This document shows positions 28,069 to 39,639 of a DNA stretch of 64,000 nt, in pieces (positions within the stretch are counted from its first letter, which is position 1; every line of letters starts with the position of its first letter). The position numbers and the translations under genes were made by a program. The notes under the pieces were generated by a model, which worked only from the letters and a program-made list of their open reading frames with translations, made no database searches and was not told the origin of the DNA. Origin of the DNA: Paragorgia papillata (Eukaryota > Cnidaria > Anthozoa > Scleralcyonacea > Coralliidae); NCBI GenBank assembly GCA_035771165.1, contig JAWNZC010000348.1:5744001-5808000 (forward strand), given 5' to 3'.

Positions 28069-30445
28069 CATATATGTATGCATATATAGTTTACATTTCT
28101 ATATATTTATCTCGAGTTTTTTCATTTATATATATATATATATAACGTATGAAAATTGCATTGATAGTTACTGATTGCATGTCTAGCTTTATCTCATAAG
28201 CTAATCATTTAGTGTGATACAATATTTTATCTAATAGTAAACACATGTAAAAAATACCGTATTTTTACATGTATAAAGGCTCGTTTACACAGGCGATTTT
28301 TCTCCTTCCGATACATGCGATTGAATGGATTAACTTACGAATGTATTGGGTTCAATACTTTGGCGAGTCATTTATTCAATCACATGCGTCAGGATGAGAA
28401 AATCGCAACAAACGGGTCTTAAGGATAATAAGATACTATTTCAACGATGCAATAAAAAATAAATTGTAATGTGCATCCTTGTGTATCTTCTTTGAAAGTT
28501 ATTAAATAAACATGCAGAATAAAATATGGCCGCCTAGAGATTAGCATGAATCTTGTGTTGAAGCTAGTCAATGCTGAATTTCATATTTCTTTGTTCCAAC
28601 GAAATACTAAAACTGTAAAGCAAAATTATAAGACATGCATCTTGCAACCTGCAGCTTACATGCAATGGTACTTGATAAACTTCACACATTTTTGTTCTTT
28701 CCCCACTCTTTTTTTTAATTATAACGATATTATAATAGAGGTCTAAAATTGTAGTGTACCATTACGAGTTTAAAGGGGTAGCCTCCCTTTGTTAGGATCG
28801 GTCCCTGAACCGAGGTCTATCTGAACAACACCATATGTATCTACAATCATGGCCCAAATTAATTCATTGAGACATACAGCACGTAAAAATCACCATGCTT
28901 AATTCCAGCCTCCCCTTACTCCATTCGCTTGGAAAGGGAAGACCACCTTTGGTCTCCTGTCCCAATAATTAATTTATGGCTATAATAATTATAACTCCAT
29001 GCAGTACATAGAATGATCTAGAATGATGAAAATTTATGACAAAAGTAATTTTCATCTTTTTATGTTCACTTCATATAATTTGCAAATAAAATTCAACCAT
29101 TCTATTTTTGCCGATTTTGACCACGAATAGTGAAGCGCACAGAAGATGACGTCGAATTCATGTTTGTCTGAGTTTATAATTTATTCTGACTTGCATTTCC
29201 AACAAAAGAAAATGGTCATTAGAAATCCCTCAAGATTCAATTTCGGTTTGTTTGTCTGACTTTTGGTCTATGAATAGTAACTGTGCGCTTCGCTATTCGG
29301 TGATACTTGTTAAATATCCGCGAAAACGATCGATGCTTTATGTCAAGCTCGTGCACAGTTGCTGTGTCACAACCTCAACTCGAATTACTCCGAATCTCCG
29401 AGGCAAAGGGCTGTGAGACAGACTAGCATTACAAGTTGAATGCTTTTCTCAGTTTTATTACATATCCAACCAGTGTACAATTTCAAGAAACCGTTTCTCA
29501 ATTTGTAAGAAATGTCACAGTTATATTCTTATTGAAATGTCGGGACAAACAGGTGAAATTTATTATATGCAAGCTGATTGGCTGTAGAAAGACCTTCGCC
29601 AAAACATCTGCCATCTGGAGCTGGACAACTTCAAAATTCTGCCGTTCGACACGCGAATCATTAATGGCAAATTTTATTGTTTAAAAGCATTTTTCTCAAC
29701 GTGCAAAGTCTGCTGCAATAATTTAACCATATGGCCACGAAATCCTAGCGAGTTGCAAGTTTTTTGGGTTTTTTCCTATAGTTGAATATTTATAACTGTC
29801 AGAAAACTTTTAGTAAAGGTGTTGTACTTTCTCCCACAAAATGATCATTTCGGACAACAACTATATTTCACCACAGTCGCGGGTACTTTTATCAATATAC
29901 TGTATTATATGACAGGTGCATGGCAATGCTGTGGCCGAGAATTTATTTGATGCACTGAATACGCTGTCATCTGCGCACGCGCAATCGCCCATCGTTCTCA
30001 AAACACGCAAGAGTTTCAATCAGCTGATCCAGTCAAATGTTGTTTCGCCCATTCGTATGATACAATGCCTTAATTAACGAATGCTAGCCGTATGTAATAA
30101 TAATTTAATTGATTTCAAACCCCCTGTCACCCAGAAAAGCAAATGCTAAATTATTGCTTTTTCATTCTATAAATAACAGGTGCTCTGTGGATACGGTCTC
30201 TGACGTCTTGACAAATTTGACGTCAACTTCACGTGGATATAACCCAAGTATTCGTCCAAACTATGGCGGTGAGTGAGCTAACCAAGAATGCGCCTAAAAA
30301 GAATCTAACCAATCAGTTTGCTGTCTCTTTAGTGACGTAATTATATAGTGATAGGGTTTCCGGGACCCGAGTTTAAGGGTGGGGTTGGGGCCCTTCACCC
30401 TCACCTCGTCTATAAATGGCACTTATTACAAAGCCATAATGTAAA

Positions 30446-30478
<33 letters not shown>

Positions 30479-33400
30479 CACAAAAACAAAGTTCTGTCTG
30501 AACATTGACTATACACTTTAATGTAACAGACGTTCGGTGGACGTTCGTCAGGCTAACAGTCTCAGTGAATGGTTCCATGTTAACTCGTGCGGAGCCGCGC
30601 GAAAAATTCCGTATGGACCCAATTCGTCTGGACCTGTGTAAACGCAAATATGATCTTAACATTATTATTTTATTGCAGGTGACCCGGTAGAAATAAACGT
30701 ATCGTATGCTATCTTGGCGATCCGAGAAATTCACGAAACTGACATGGTAACTCACTTGAGTAATGAATGTCAATTTGACTTCGTCTAATTCCACTTTAGC
30801 TGCTGGATTTTATTAGGCATAAGAAACAAGCGCTCGACCTTTCTATTGTACAAATTTAATAGTTCTCTACTTCGTTCCACATGGAAACTCACAAGATAAA
30901 AGAAAAAAGACGAGAGCGCGACATTTCACGCGCCTTGTGGAAATCCAGTTTCTATGCTTTACATGTGATGATTTAGGGGGCGATTACATGGACCGGGCTG
31001 GCCCGGTTAACCGAGCTAGCTCAGTTAACTGGGATGAGTTTACGAAACGATTACATGGAGCGGGCTAGCCCGGTAAGCCGGGATGATTTCAGGCCGAAAT
31101 TTGCAATTATCAAGTAAATAAGGGCAAAGTTACGTTAGTTTTACTTCAGTTTTACACTAATTAGTCTATTATTTATTTTGTAAACCCATCGTTAATAAAA
31201 AGATTGTTAAAGTCTTAGCTAACCCAGGAAAGCGTCTTCACGAAGACTAATTAATTTATTAAATCTTTACTTTGATCACGAAACACACAAACAACGTTGA
31301 TGTTCTATTTCAGTTCCTTTCAGCACTATTTATTCACACAGTCAAGCAAACGAACGCGTATCGAAGCGAGTTCAACAGTTTTTCAGCCCGGTTTGCCGGG
31401 ATGAAAACGATTACATGGACATTTTCATCCCGGTTAACCGACCGGTTGCGACAACCGGGATCCCGGCAAACCAGGCTAACCCGCTTGCCATGTAATCGAA
31501 CTGTTAAAACAACATGTGTTTTATATATAAAGCGGGCTAGCCCGGTTAACCGAGCTAGCCGGTCCATGTAATCGCCCCCTAATAAGAATTTGAAAATAAG
31601 TAGTTTATATTTTTTCAAATTGTCTTTAGTGATCTAGTTCAGGTATAGATAGTCCATATATAGTGTCCCATGCAACTAGTTCCGTTTGTGATCAAGAGGT
31701 GTGGACGACTGGACGTTTGTGATCAAGGGAAATTTTTAATTTATCAGCTTTTTTTTTTCATTATTATTATTTATTAACTCGTTTTTTTATCTTTAGACAT
31801 ATGTCGTGGATATGTATTTTCGACAACAATGGCTTGATGAACGTCTTAAACATTCTCTAAACTGCACTTTAACTTTCATGACTGGTACCAAGCACCCTGC
31901 TGACTTCATATGGGTTGGTGATACCTACTTTGAAAACGCTGTCACTTCTCACATGCACAGTGTCCTCACAAATAATCACAAAATTAACATTCACCCCAAC
32001 GGTTCAGTGAATTGGGGTGCAAGGTAAACTATAATAAACGCTAAGGGCGGCAAACTACCTCAAACAGGTAAAAGACGCAAATTCAAATCGAGAACGTGTG
32101 TAAAAAGTTAACACAAAAATAGTGTGTTTCGTCGTTGACTACAGTTTTTTTTATCGATTGAACTTGACTTCATGCACAACCAACTAATATATGCAAATAT
32201 TTTTCGAATGTCGAATTCTTTTTTCTGAAAAAATCGTGTTTTTTCTTTAAACTCTTTATCGTCCAACGTGACTTTTAATTCTTTATAGTTTTATTCTGGC
32301 TAACGTATACGCCAGACAATTTTATTCAGCAGAGGTAAACCCCTATAGTAAGGACCTCTTGCATATATGACGTCAAAACGGCTAACTGGAGGACAACATA
32401 ATCACAAAGTCCTGACGTCGAATCATTAATCAAAATTTCATTGTTTAGAAAAATGTCCTCCACCAAAAAGAATAAGTGAAGTGGTCTATAAAGCAGGGCG
32501 TTAAAAAAAGGATCTGCATAATTTTTGAAAATCAGTCTATGCATTGGGACGGAAGGTGGGAAAAAGACCCTAAGTATATACAAGGTTGTCGATTACCATG
32601 TGTCCGTATATGGTCAGATAATTATATAATCGTATGAAGCTGCTTGCATGCATCGCTATCAAGCCATGCATCAACCACGTGAATTGATTATTTTGCGTCT
32701 TTCGACTTGACTGCAAGTAATGATGATTAGTCAAATTCTCAAATAAATAAATAAAAATTCAGATATTGACTGCAAGCAATGATGATTAGTCCCCGACCCT
32801 TTCCGTAATTCTATTTTCCTATTTTGTTGCCGCTGATCATTTCTACTTTCTTTGACAAGGGTTACTATAAAAGCTCTTTGTCCAATGAATCTGGCAACAT
32901 ATCCTTTTGATGTTCAAGTGTGTGGTTTAACGGCTCTCAGTTGTAAGTGCAGAAATGTTTATTGACTTATTAGATTCTTTTAGAAAACTACATGCATAGA
33001 GGTGACAAATTCTTAAGGTTACATTAGATGATGGGGGTATGTTTTGGGAGATGGACTAGTGCGCGACGAATTTTAGCGGTATGTATCTCAAATTTCCAGT
33101 CAAAAAGGACAAATAATTGCTGATGGTGAAAATATAAATTTGAGTTTTTATTTCAAACTTTTCCTGTTTTTAACGAGTTAACGAATATACACACACTCTA
33201 GATAAATTAAAAAAATAAATTTACCGTTTAACTAAAAATTTTCCTGCATACCATATTTTCAATCTTGAATAGTGTGCGCTTGTTTTATACTTTTTAGTGG
33301 TTATTTAAATACACGGCGTTCTTTTCAATTTAACGAGAAAATATTGAAAAATCATATGGTGACCGACTAACACAGAATAGGAAAAGAAAATTAGTACTGT

Positions 33401-36400
33401 AACAAAATTTGAAAAAATCCAAGTAAAACCCGAGATTTAAAAAGTCAGTTTTGTGTACCAACTCCGTGGAAAAATTGATGGTGGAGAACTCGTTATGGAC
33501 GAGGGAAGTTTGAAAATAAATTCTCACTAAATTTAAATTTTCATAATCAGCAACCATTTGGTTTTCTCGACTGAAAATTTGAGATATATAGCCCTGAAAT
33601 TTGGTGCACAATGGCCAATTTCCCAAAACAATGAAAAATATGCTTTCATCATGTAAAAATAAATTACTTTTGGATGAAAGTTTCTTAAATGTCATGTCTG
33701 AGAATATTAATTGTTTCACAATATCTGCTCTTGTACTCGAGAAATGACGTTATCATTCTTGATAATCGGCCGTTTTGAGTTTGTAGAACACCTAAATTAT
33801 GATGTACAGGGGGAATGGGCAAACTTGGGTGAAGTGGGCAAACTTGGATGGAGAGCAAGGGGGGGGGGTCAAATGGGCCGACACACTGTATACATGGAGT
33901 TGCCTGTATGCGGAGTAGGCAAAAGGTTTCCGTACTAGTTTGAGAAGTTACGATGCTACCTAGTATAGTAAATTCAGGTCGAAATTGACGATATGACGTC
34001 AACATTGAAAAGGAAAAAAACTGCGTTGTACCTCAACGTTTGTTTGTTTGAATACAAACTCAAAATGGCCGTATAAAATTCAAGAATTAATGATAACGAC
34101 AGCAGATATGAGATATCGTAAAACCATCAATATTTCCAAACATGAAATTTAAATTACTTCCATTTAAAAGTTAGTTAGTTAGTTTTATTTAAACACGATA
34201 ATTATATACAATGGCAGCAAAATGCTGATGTGCATGGTTGTGTATGCAACTATAACATGCAATTGTAAAAACCTATACCTTTTTACAGTTCAACATTAAA
34301 CAGTCTAAAATAACAATGAATAATACATAAATAATATAGTAAAATGATAAACAGTGATGTAAGGGAAGTAACTACTTAAAATAAACATATTTTGGGTCTT
34401 ATTGTTTAAATAAGTTACAAAATCAATATCTTCTAAATTACATTTTTTAACATTTTCTTCAAATGACAAATAATTTGTGTTCAATCTGGTAGTCTCACGG
34501 ATGTTATTCCAGAGTATCGTTACTCTGTTTGTTACAGATTTAGCTAGAAAATTTGTTTCTGATCTTAGGATTAGTTTCTGACTATTCCGCAAGCCTTTTG
34601 CTATCAGTTTTCCTTATTATAATTTTTGAGAGTTCCCTTTTAAATGTGTGTAAAGAAGTACGCGCTTGCACAGTGCCGTGGCAGACATTTTTAAACATTT
34701 TATATCAGTTATATTCCGTCTTTCATCTCATAAAAATATTTTCAGTCACCATAGCACTCATTCATTATTGTATAATAAATTCACTGATATATATATATAT
34801 ATATATATTTGCATTGCTGTATGAACGCCAGGCAAATAATTAATATAACTGTTTTCTATTTAATTTTGTATAGACACATATTCTACTGATCATCTACATT
34901 ACACTTGGAAAAACAACGTTGGAGTAACCTTTCGTATGCACCATGAAGAATTGCCACAGTTTACTATTTCAGATACTAAAACAATTGAAAACCATACAAA
35001 GTATCTTTCAGGTATGTAACGGTATACTGAAACAAAGCACAATTGGAAAACTTTTTTTCTTGGCATGGCAATGCGCCCAATTTTCGTGCATTAATCCAAG
35101 CAAATAATTTGGGAAAGCCATGAAACATCAAAACGCCAAAGACTTTTAACCAACGCAACGCTGTCGGTAGGAAAAAATTCAAGAATGCATGCATTGTGTC
35201 ATGAAAAAATATCTGTTCAGAGGCCCAAGAATTTGATTTCTAGGGAATGCATACACAGACACTGTAAGTAGACGCGACTTTATCGGCTTACGTATGTTAC
35301 GCCACACTTTGAAGATAAACAATGTTGCCTGAGCACATGAAAATATAATAAACACACACCCACAAATATTTTGGATTTTGCTTGTGACATGCGTCACATG
35401 CAGATAGCAAGTTGAACAGAGGCGCAGGAAACAGGGGGTCACGGTGGCCGCCCCCCCCCCCACATTTTAAGTAGGTGGGCCAGAATATGTTTTGGGCCCC
35501 CTTTTAAAACTCATCTATCTAGTCTGCAAACTGTGGTTTTCATTCCCTCCACATCACTACTACGTGTATCTAGAGGGCAATGGAGATTAACAAGTGTTTG
35601 AGACTGAAAGTAGTTAGCTATACATATGAAATAAAATACATTGCCGCTTTGACTTCTAGTGTCATGACACCCAAAAGTTACACCCCCCGAAATTTTACTT
35701 TGCTATAGCCCTCCCCCCAATATTACACATCTTCCCTACTTGTAAATCTATAACGATTTCACGCGGGCCTCATATAAATAATTTAATAAATTCTTCTTCT
35801 TTGCTTTTCAAAGTAATTAAAATAAATCAATTAGGAACGCAGTGCAAGATAGTTTCTACTAAAGGTGAAGTAATACAAGCAACAAATTGCTGCAACATTG
35901 TCGCGTTGCAAGTTGAATAGCGTTGTTGCACATATTACCACCCACCTTAAACATTGTCACGCAACAATGATTTGGTCGCAAGTTGAATCAGCATGTTGCA
36001 GCAAGTAGAACTGGATTCTACTTTTTTCAACAAATTTTTTCAACTTGCAACAAAATTATTGTTGCGTGACATTGTTTAAGGTGGGTGGTAATACGTGCAA
36101 CAACGCTTTTCAACTTGCAACGCAAGAAAGTTGCGTGCAAGTTGAAGAAAAATGTTGCCCGCATTACCTCACCTTACATGGTTTATATTCCCCTGTGTCT
36201 ATATGACGACGCAGTTCAATCATAACAAAGGCATAAACGTAGCGCCCCAAGCTGTTTACTCAGAAAAGTTGACATCGGCCCCATTCACCTTACTGTATCT
36301 TTTAGATATTTTTTTTCTTCAAATTTTCTATTTTGTTTTTACAGGAACCTATTCCACTCTTAGTGCGTATTTTACATTCGAGAGACGCCTTGGGTACTTT

Positions 36401-37850
36401 ATAATACAAGTTTACACACCATGCATTTTCCTTGTGGTTCTAGCTGGATTTTCATTTTGGGTGGATCCCAGAGCTACTCCAGCTCGTGTTGCTCTTAGTT
36501 TAACAACACTTCTTACTACTGCAACCATTTGGTCCGCTATAAACTCCGACTTGCCCAAAGTGAGCTACATTAAAGCCATCGATATATATTTTGTGGCTTC
36601 TTTTGTATTTGTATTCTTCACGCTGTTACAATACATTTTTTTGCTAACTTTGAAAGAAAAAATGTGCTCGATGAAAATATACGATGTTGTTCGAGACAAA
36701 AATATTGAATCAAAGGTTAGTGACAGATAAATCAATAGTTAATTAGAAATAATATTGTAAAACTCTGCAAATGTGATAATGTACATCTTTATTTATTGAA
36801 AGTAATATATGACAGTATATACTGCGGATTTAGGTTGAGTATTTCGGGACATCCGTTGCCGTTAATTGTTTAGCCAATAAAATCATGGCGTTGCTAGCGC
36901 CAAATGTCACGCATTTCTATAGGTGAAACCATAGTTAATAGAAAATAAACATGGTTTGGAAGCACGAAACAGTCATTATTATATGTTTTTGTTCGGGTTT
37001 GTGAAAATGTTTGCACTTTCACAGTTACTGAACATATTGTGTTTTCTGTATAATGAAGCAATCATCCAATAGCAACACTATAGTGTTTGGGTTCAATCAC
37101 TCAACCGCACTATTTAAATATTGATAAAGCTAAAAAAGGGATTTGTGCACCTTCAGGTACCTTTCAACATGAATCGTAGTTTGATTGTTAACCGCTTTGA
37201 ACTGTTTGCCGGGTTTCCAAACCATTTATTTTCTATTAATTATGGTGAAACATCAAACAATACTATGGTTCTTTGCTGGGCTGGAATCTCTCTCCTCCGC
37301 AGAGACTTTGCGTGTATACTGAGGTCTAAGGCCTGGCCAAACGCTTTCAACATTTCATGCAACATTGTTGAACGCATGTTGAACGAAAATTTTAACATGT
37401 TCAAATTTCGTTCAACATCATTCAACACCATTCAACAACGTTCAACATCATTCAACAGTCACGTAAGAAAACAATGGTTTAAATAAATAAATATAAAAAC
37501 ACTGCGTATTCGTATTTCTCTGACTTTTTTATTAGGAAGACGCCGATAACAACTTTGATTTGTCCAAGTGCACAGAATGCTTTCAAGCTTCTCAATCTAC
37601 ACCCACGCGAAATCACCCTGCTTCTGACAAAGATTTAGTCAACAGTGACCAGGGTACGGTACGGAGAAAGACTGAGATAAAAACATATAATGGCTGCAAG
37701 TTTAATCACCGTGAAGAATCTGACCAAGAAGTGATGCAACAGAAAGATTCGAAATACATCTTATGGCTTGATAAACTTAGTCGATTTATTTATCTCTTAT
37801 GCTATTTAATTTTTAACTTGGTATATTGGTTTACGTATTACCGAAAGTAA
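27272..37850 (+). CDS. Cys-loop ligand-gated anion channel subunit (GABA-A/glycine receptor type), gene B
   Basis: Exons: 27272-27417, 30180-30268, 30679-30746, 31797-32023, 32860-32942, 34874-35011, 36345-36715 and 37536-37850. They total 1437 nt, 478 aa plus stop. Exon order and intron phases are identical to gene A about 5 kb upstream, so the two arose by tandem duplication. Features: signal peptide, loop D (DMYFRQQW), loop A (WVGDTYF), 13-residue Cys loop ([15 protein letters not shown]), pre-M1 ([16 protein letters not shown]), M2 with PAR entrance and 2'Ala, 6'Thr, 9'Leu, M3 ([18 protein letters not shown]), a cytoplasmic loop of about 100 residues and M4 ([18 protein letters not shown]) ending TYYRK. 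The protein is predicted to form or join a plasma-membrane anion channel. Loop B again lacks the usual Glu (LSYTY). The ligand and the possibility of heteromers with gene A are inferences only. Confidence 0.93.
27440..27560 (+). repeat. Hammerhead-like unit, right half, in gene B intron 1
   Basis: Core CTGACGA (27480-27486) ... GAAAC (27500-27504), then GTTAGACCCTACGTTCTC, TTTCGGCAGTATATC and TAACCTTACTATA. The same tail order is seen at 57885-57950. Confidence 0.65.
27630..28145. repeat. (TA)n tracts in gene B intron 1
   Basis: TA runs at about 27636-27654, 27961-27979, 27995-28062 and 28129-28143, with a short duplicated phrase AACCTTACTTTGTTAATA between two of them. Confidence 0.85.
27655..27900 (-). 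mobile_element. Retroelement-like 3' fragment with CTGATGAT...GTGAAAC end
   Basis: A minus frame (27686-27889) ends QLPDDRVIT, and the DNA around its end reads CCTGATGATCGTG ... CGTGAAACTCC. The same layout, ORF ending in SPPDDPV over CCTGATGATCCCG ... GTGAAACCTC, is found at 59090-59450. The family is not identified; a Penelope-like or other retroelement is possible. Confidence 0.35.
28276..28424. mobile_element. MITE in gene B intron 1
   Basis: AGGCTCGTTTACACAGGCGA with GATTTTTCTC, mirrored by GAGAAAATCGC and AAACGGGTCTT; GATACATGCGATTGAAT / ATTCAATCACATGCGTC inside. Confidence 0.7.
30180..30268 (+). CDS. Gene B exon 2: N-terminal helix region
   Basis: Encodes [20 protein letters not shown] then [10 protein letters not shown]. 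Same length (89 nt) and phase as gene A exon 2. The NLT sequon is kept. Confidence 0.9.
30452..30484. repeat. (AAAAC)n microsatellite
   Basis: Six or so AAAAC units in gene B intron 2. Confidence 0.85.
30679..30746 (+). CDS. Gene B exon 3: beta strand 1
   Basis: A 68-nt exon, [20 protein letters not shown] then TDM, equivalent to the beta1 strand. Acceptor TTGCAG, donor GTAACT. Confidence 0.9.
30973..31582. mobile_element. MITE 'GGGGGCGATTACATGGACCGG' in gene B intron 3
   Basis: Terminal inverted repeats TTAGGGGGCGATTACATGG / CCATGTAATCGCCCCCTAA. Inner palindromes of the GGGCTAGCCCGGTTAACC kind occur near both ends and again at 31380-31500. A TA dinucleotide flanks each side, as in Tc1/mariner-type MITEs; the superfamily is unproven. 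Confidence 0.8.
31797..32023 (+). CDS. Gene B exon 4: loops D and A
   Basis: 227 nt as in gene A; 67 of 76 residues are identical, and the first 126 nt differ at only four positions by eye. Loop A reads WVGDTYF, keeping the Tyr that gene A has lost. Confidence 0.93.
32283..32335. repeat. Single diverged unit of the CGTCTGGC repeat family
   Basis: GTTTTATTCTGGCTAACGTA then CGCCAGACAATTTTATTCAG, matching the core of the 10165 array. Confidence 0.5.
32860..32942 (+). CDS. Gene B exon 5: Cys loop
   Basis: [20 protein letters not shown] then CGLTALS; 13 residues between the two cysteines. Donor GTAAGT at 32943. Confidence 0.95.
33018..33656. mobile_element. Diverged foldback in gene B intron 5
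   Basis: GGTATGTTTTGGGAG / TTTCCCAAAAC near the ends, ATGTATCTCAAATTTCCAGT / CTGAAAATTTGAGATATAT and AATTGCTGATGGTGAAAAT / ATTTTCATAATCAGCAACC further in. Arms about 150 bp with many mismatches. Confidence 0.6.
34168..34620 (-). mobile_element. LINE 3' end in gene B intron 5, minus strand
   Basis: (AACT)n tail at 34168-34183, then TTTTATTTAAACACGATAA, as in the LINE at 4600. The minus frame has [20 protein letters not shown], the 'R---LWN-L' ending of CR1/L2-type ORF2. Heavily truncated and decayed. Confidence 0.6.
34874..35011 (+). CDS. Gene B exon 6: loops B and C
   Basis: [20 protein letters not shown] and on to NHTKYLSG. One codon longer than in gene A and strongly diverged from it; NHT is a possible glycosylation site next to loop C. 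Confidence 0.88.
35862..36175. mobile_element. MITE in gene B intron 6
   Basis: AAGGTGAAGTAATAC / GCATTACCTCACCTT ends. The arms are full of GCAACAATG / TTGCAAGTTGAA words, including CCACCCACCTTAAACA / TGTTTAAGGTGGGTGG. The right end is 169 bp before exon 7. Confidence 0.8.
36345..36715 (+). CDS. Gene B exon 7: M1, M2, M3
   Basis: [19 protein letters not shown], then M1 to M3. The M2 stretch from CGT (Arg 0') to AAC is identical in DNA to gene A over about 60 nt. Ends ...NIESK|GTTAGT. An open frame extending upstream to 36152 is intron plus foldback element, not exon. Confidence 0.95.
36929..37245. mobile_element. Foldback/MITE in gene B intron 7
   Basis: CCATAGTTAATAGAAAATAA / TTATTTTCTATTAATTATGG ends plus CATGGTTTGGAA / TTCCAAACCAT. 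The interior matches the element in gene A intron 1 (15796-16093). Confidence 0.75.
37330..37462. repeat. 'GTTCAACAT' rich MITE fragment
   Basis: GGCCTGGCCAAACGCTTTC followed by repeated TTCAACATC/CGTTCAACA words; only one end is evident. Confidence 0.45.
37536..37850 (+). CDS. Gene B exon 8: intracellular loop and M4
   Basis: Begins [20 protein letters not shown] after TTTATTAG, then a polar loop, then [20 protein letters not shown] and WFTYYRK-stop. The cytoplasmic portion has no clear similarity to gene A, while M4 does. Confidence 0.9.
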   Translation, partial: EDADNNFDLSKCTECFQASQSTPTRNHPASDKDLVNSDQGTVRRKTEIKTYNGCKFNHREESDQEVMQQKDSKYILWLDKLSRFIYLLCYLIFNLVYWFTYYRK

Positions 37851-38523
37851 CTGATTAGAAATGAGAGAGACTTTTCTTTAAATTAAGGGCGTTGGCAATT
37901 ACTGTTATAAATTAAGTTTGTCTAAATTGGAAGAATTGGATAAACTGGTATATGAAGACCTTTTACAACTTTTCCGTATTTGTCTTCGTTTTTAAAATAT
38001 TTTAGTTTGTTTGATATGTAAGTGAGTGATCTCTGACGTCATAAGCAGGGTGTGGCATTCGCAGCATATTGCCAATGCATAATTGCTCAACATGCATGAA
38101 ATGTTCAGTGTCACGAGGGCTTTCAACGTGCACAGTTTCCAGTGATTTTGTTAAATTTGAAGCATGATTGAAGATATAACTGAGCTTGCTATCAGTGTGA
38201 ATATGATGTCCAGGTTATTATAGAGACCATCTCATTTACGTATCAAACAAGTTGAAATATTTCAAAAAAGAAGAAAAATACGCAAAAGTTGTAAAGATCT
38301 TTCTTTACCATTTCACAAGTTCTTTCAAATTAGCCAAACTTAATTTATATTGCCAATGCACTTTAAAGTGCTTAAATAAGTTCCTGCACAAAAATCTTTA
38401 TATAGAACTTCACTGTTGTTTTAGAGAATGATATATGCTTGTAGTAACATGGTGTATAATAATTAGATAATTCTTTAATGTTTGTGTGAACTTATTCTTC
38501 AAGGAGAATGAAACTTTAATAAA
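37851..38523 (+). other. 3' flank of gene B with possible poly(A) signal
   Basis: AATAAA at 38518-38523 is the first good polyadenylation hexamer seen. Within this stretch, about 38020-38390 resembles the right arm of the foldback element of gene A intron 4 (18425-18886), with shared wording such as 'TTCAAATTAGCCAAACTTAA'. Confidence 0.35.
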
Positions 38524-39371
38524 AAAATCTCATTAGTTGTATTGTAAATTTGTGGTTATTTTTCTCCAACATGGAGTGTCGCAAACTTTGTCTTCTGAAT
38601 CTCAAGATATTGTTTGCATAATGCAAACCATTAATATGATGTATGCCGAACATTTTCAGATTTTTAGCTAATTCACTTTTACAAGACAATATTTCATTTT
38701 GAAATTACATACAGTACAACAGTACATATCATTCCTTTATTATACATTAAAGGGTTAAATGTGTATATCAAACAAATCATAATATCATAAAATATTTGAT
38801 AAAAACAAGCCAGAAGATAAGGAAGACTTATAAACGCCATGCAAGCTTAATGGCACGACTATATACTTTCAAATAAGAGAGTTATTTATAAAAAATTAAA
38901 TTTCTAAATTATTTATTTCATAATAGGCATTTTAAAATATAACCACAGTTTTAAATATTCTTTTATGTACATCGACTCTAAATTAGCCTTCCTATCCTCG
39001 TCAGAAAAAACTGAAAGTTATTTTGAAGTGCATATATAGACACACAAACCGGCCAGAAAGGTTTATTGCGGTGTCGTATAGCACTGAGCGCTTTATATTC
39101 TACCTGCTCGTGAGTTCGTTTGTTCGTGCGGAATCAATATAGACACTATTGAAAAATTAGAAAATTTATATAAAATATTTAAATCGTCGCAAATATGCCT
39201 AAATCTCAGTCTATATATACTATGCAGTCTCCTGGGTAATCTGGTTCATTAGTTTGTATTTATATACATATTTGATTATAGTTCAGGGTCTTGGTCCTCC
39301 GTAACTTCCAGAGATACTCCAGATACGTTTTGGGGTAATTGCCCAGTCTATAAACCCCCGTCCTAAGGCAC

Positions 39372-39590
39372 GCGCTGTTACACGAGGCAATTTTTCTTCC
39401 AACTTGCAATTTTTGCTGAAAAACATTGCTAGTTAGAAGTTGCTGTAAGATTTCTGATGTATGCAAGTTTTTGAGACAACTGAAATTTAACTATAATACA
39501 AACTAATCCTGTAACGTATTACAACTCAAAGCACCGTACGTTAAATTGCGTTGCCAGTTGCAGGAAAAATTGCCTCGTGCAATAGTACCT
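39372..39590. mobile_element. Inverted-repeat element
   Basis: GTTACACGAGGCAATTTTTC / GAAAAATTGCCTCGTGCAA ends and CCAACTTGCAA / TTGCCAGTTGC inside. The word style resembles the MITE at 35862. Confidence 0.7.
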
Positions 39591-39639
39591 CGACTTTCTT
39601 ATAAGTCTCGGCAGTGCAGGTTTTAGCATAAATATACCG

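Noticed and set aside
36152..36344. Upstream extension of gene B exon 7 open frame
   Set aside because: It lies in intron and MITE sequence before a clear acceptor at 36343-36344; gene A has no counterpart.
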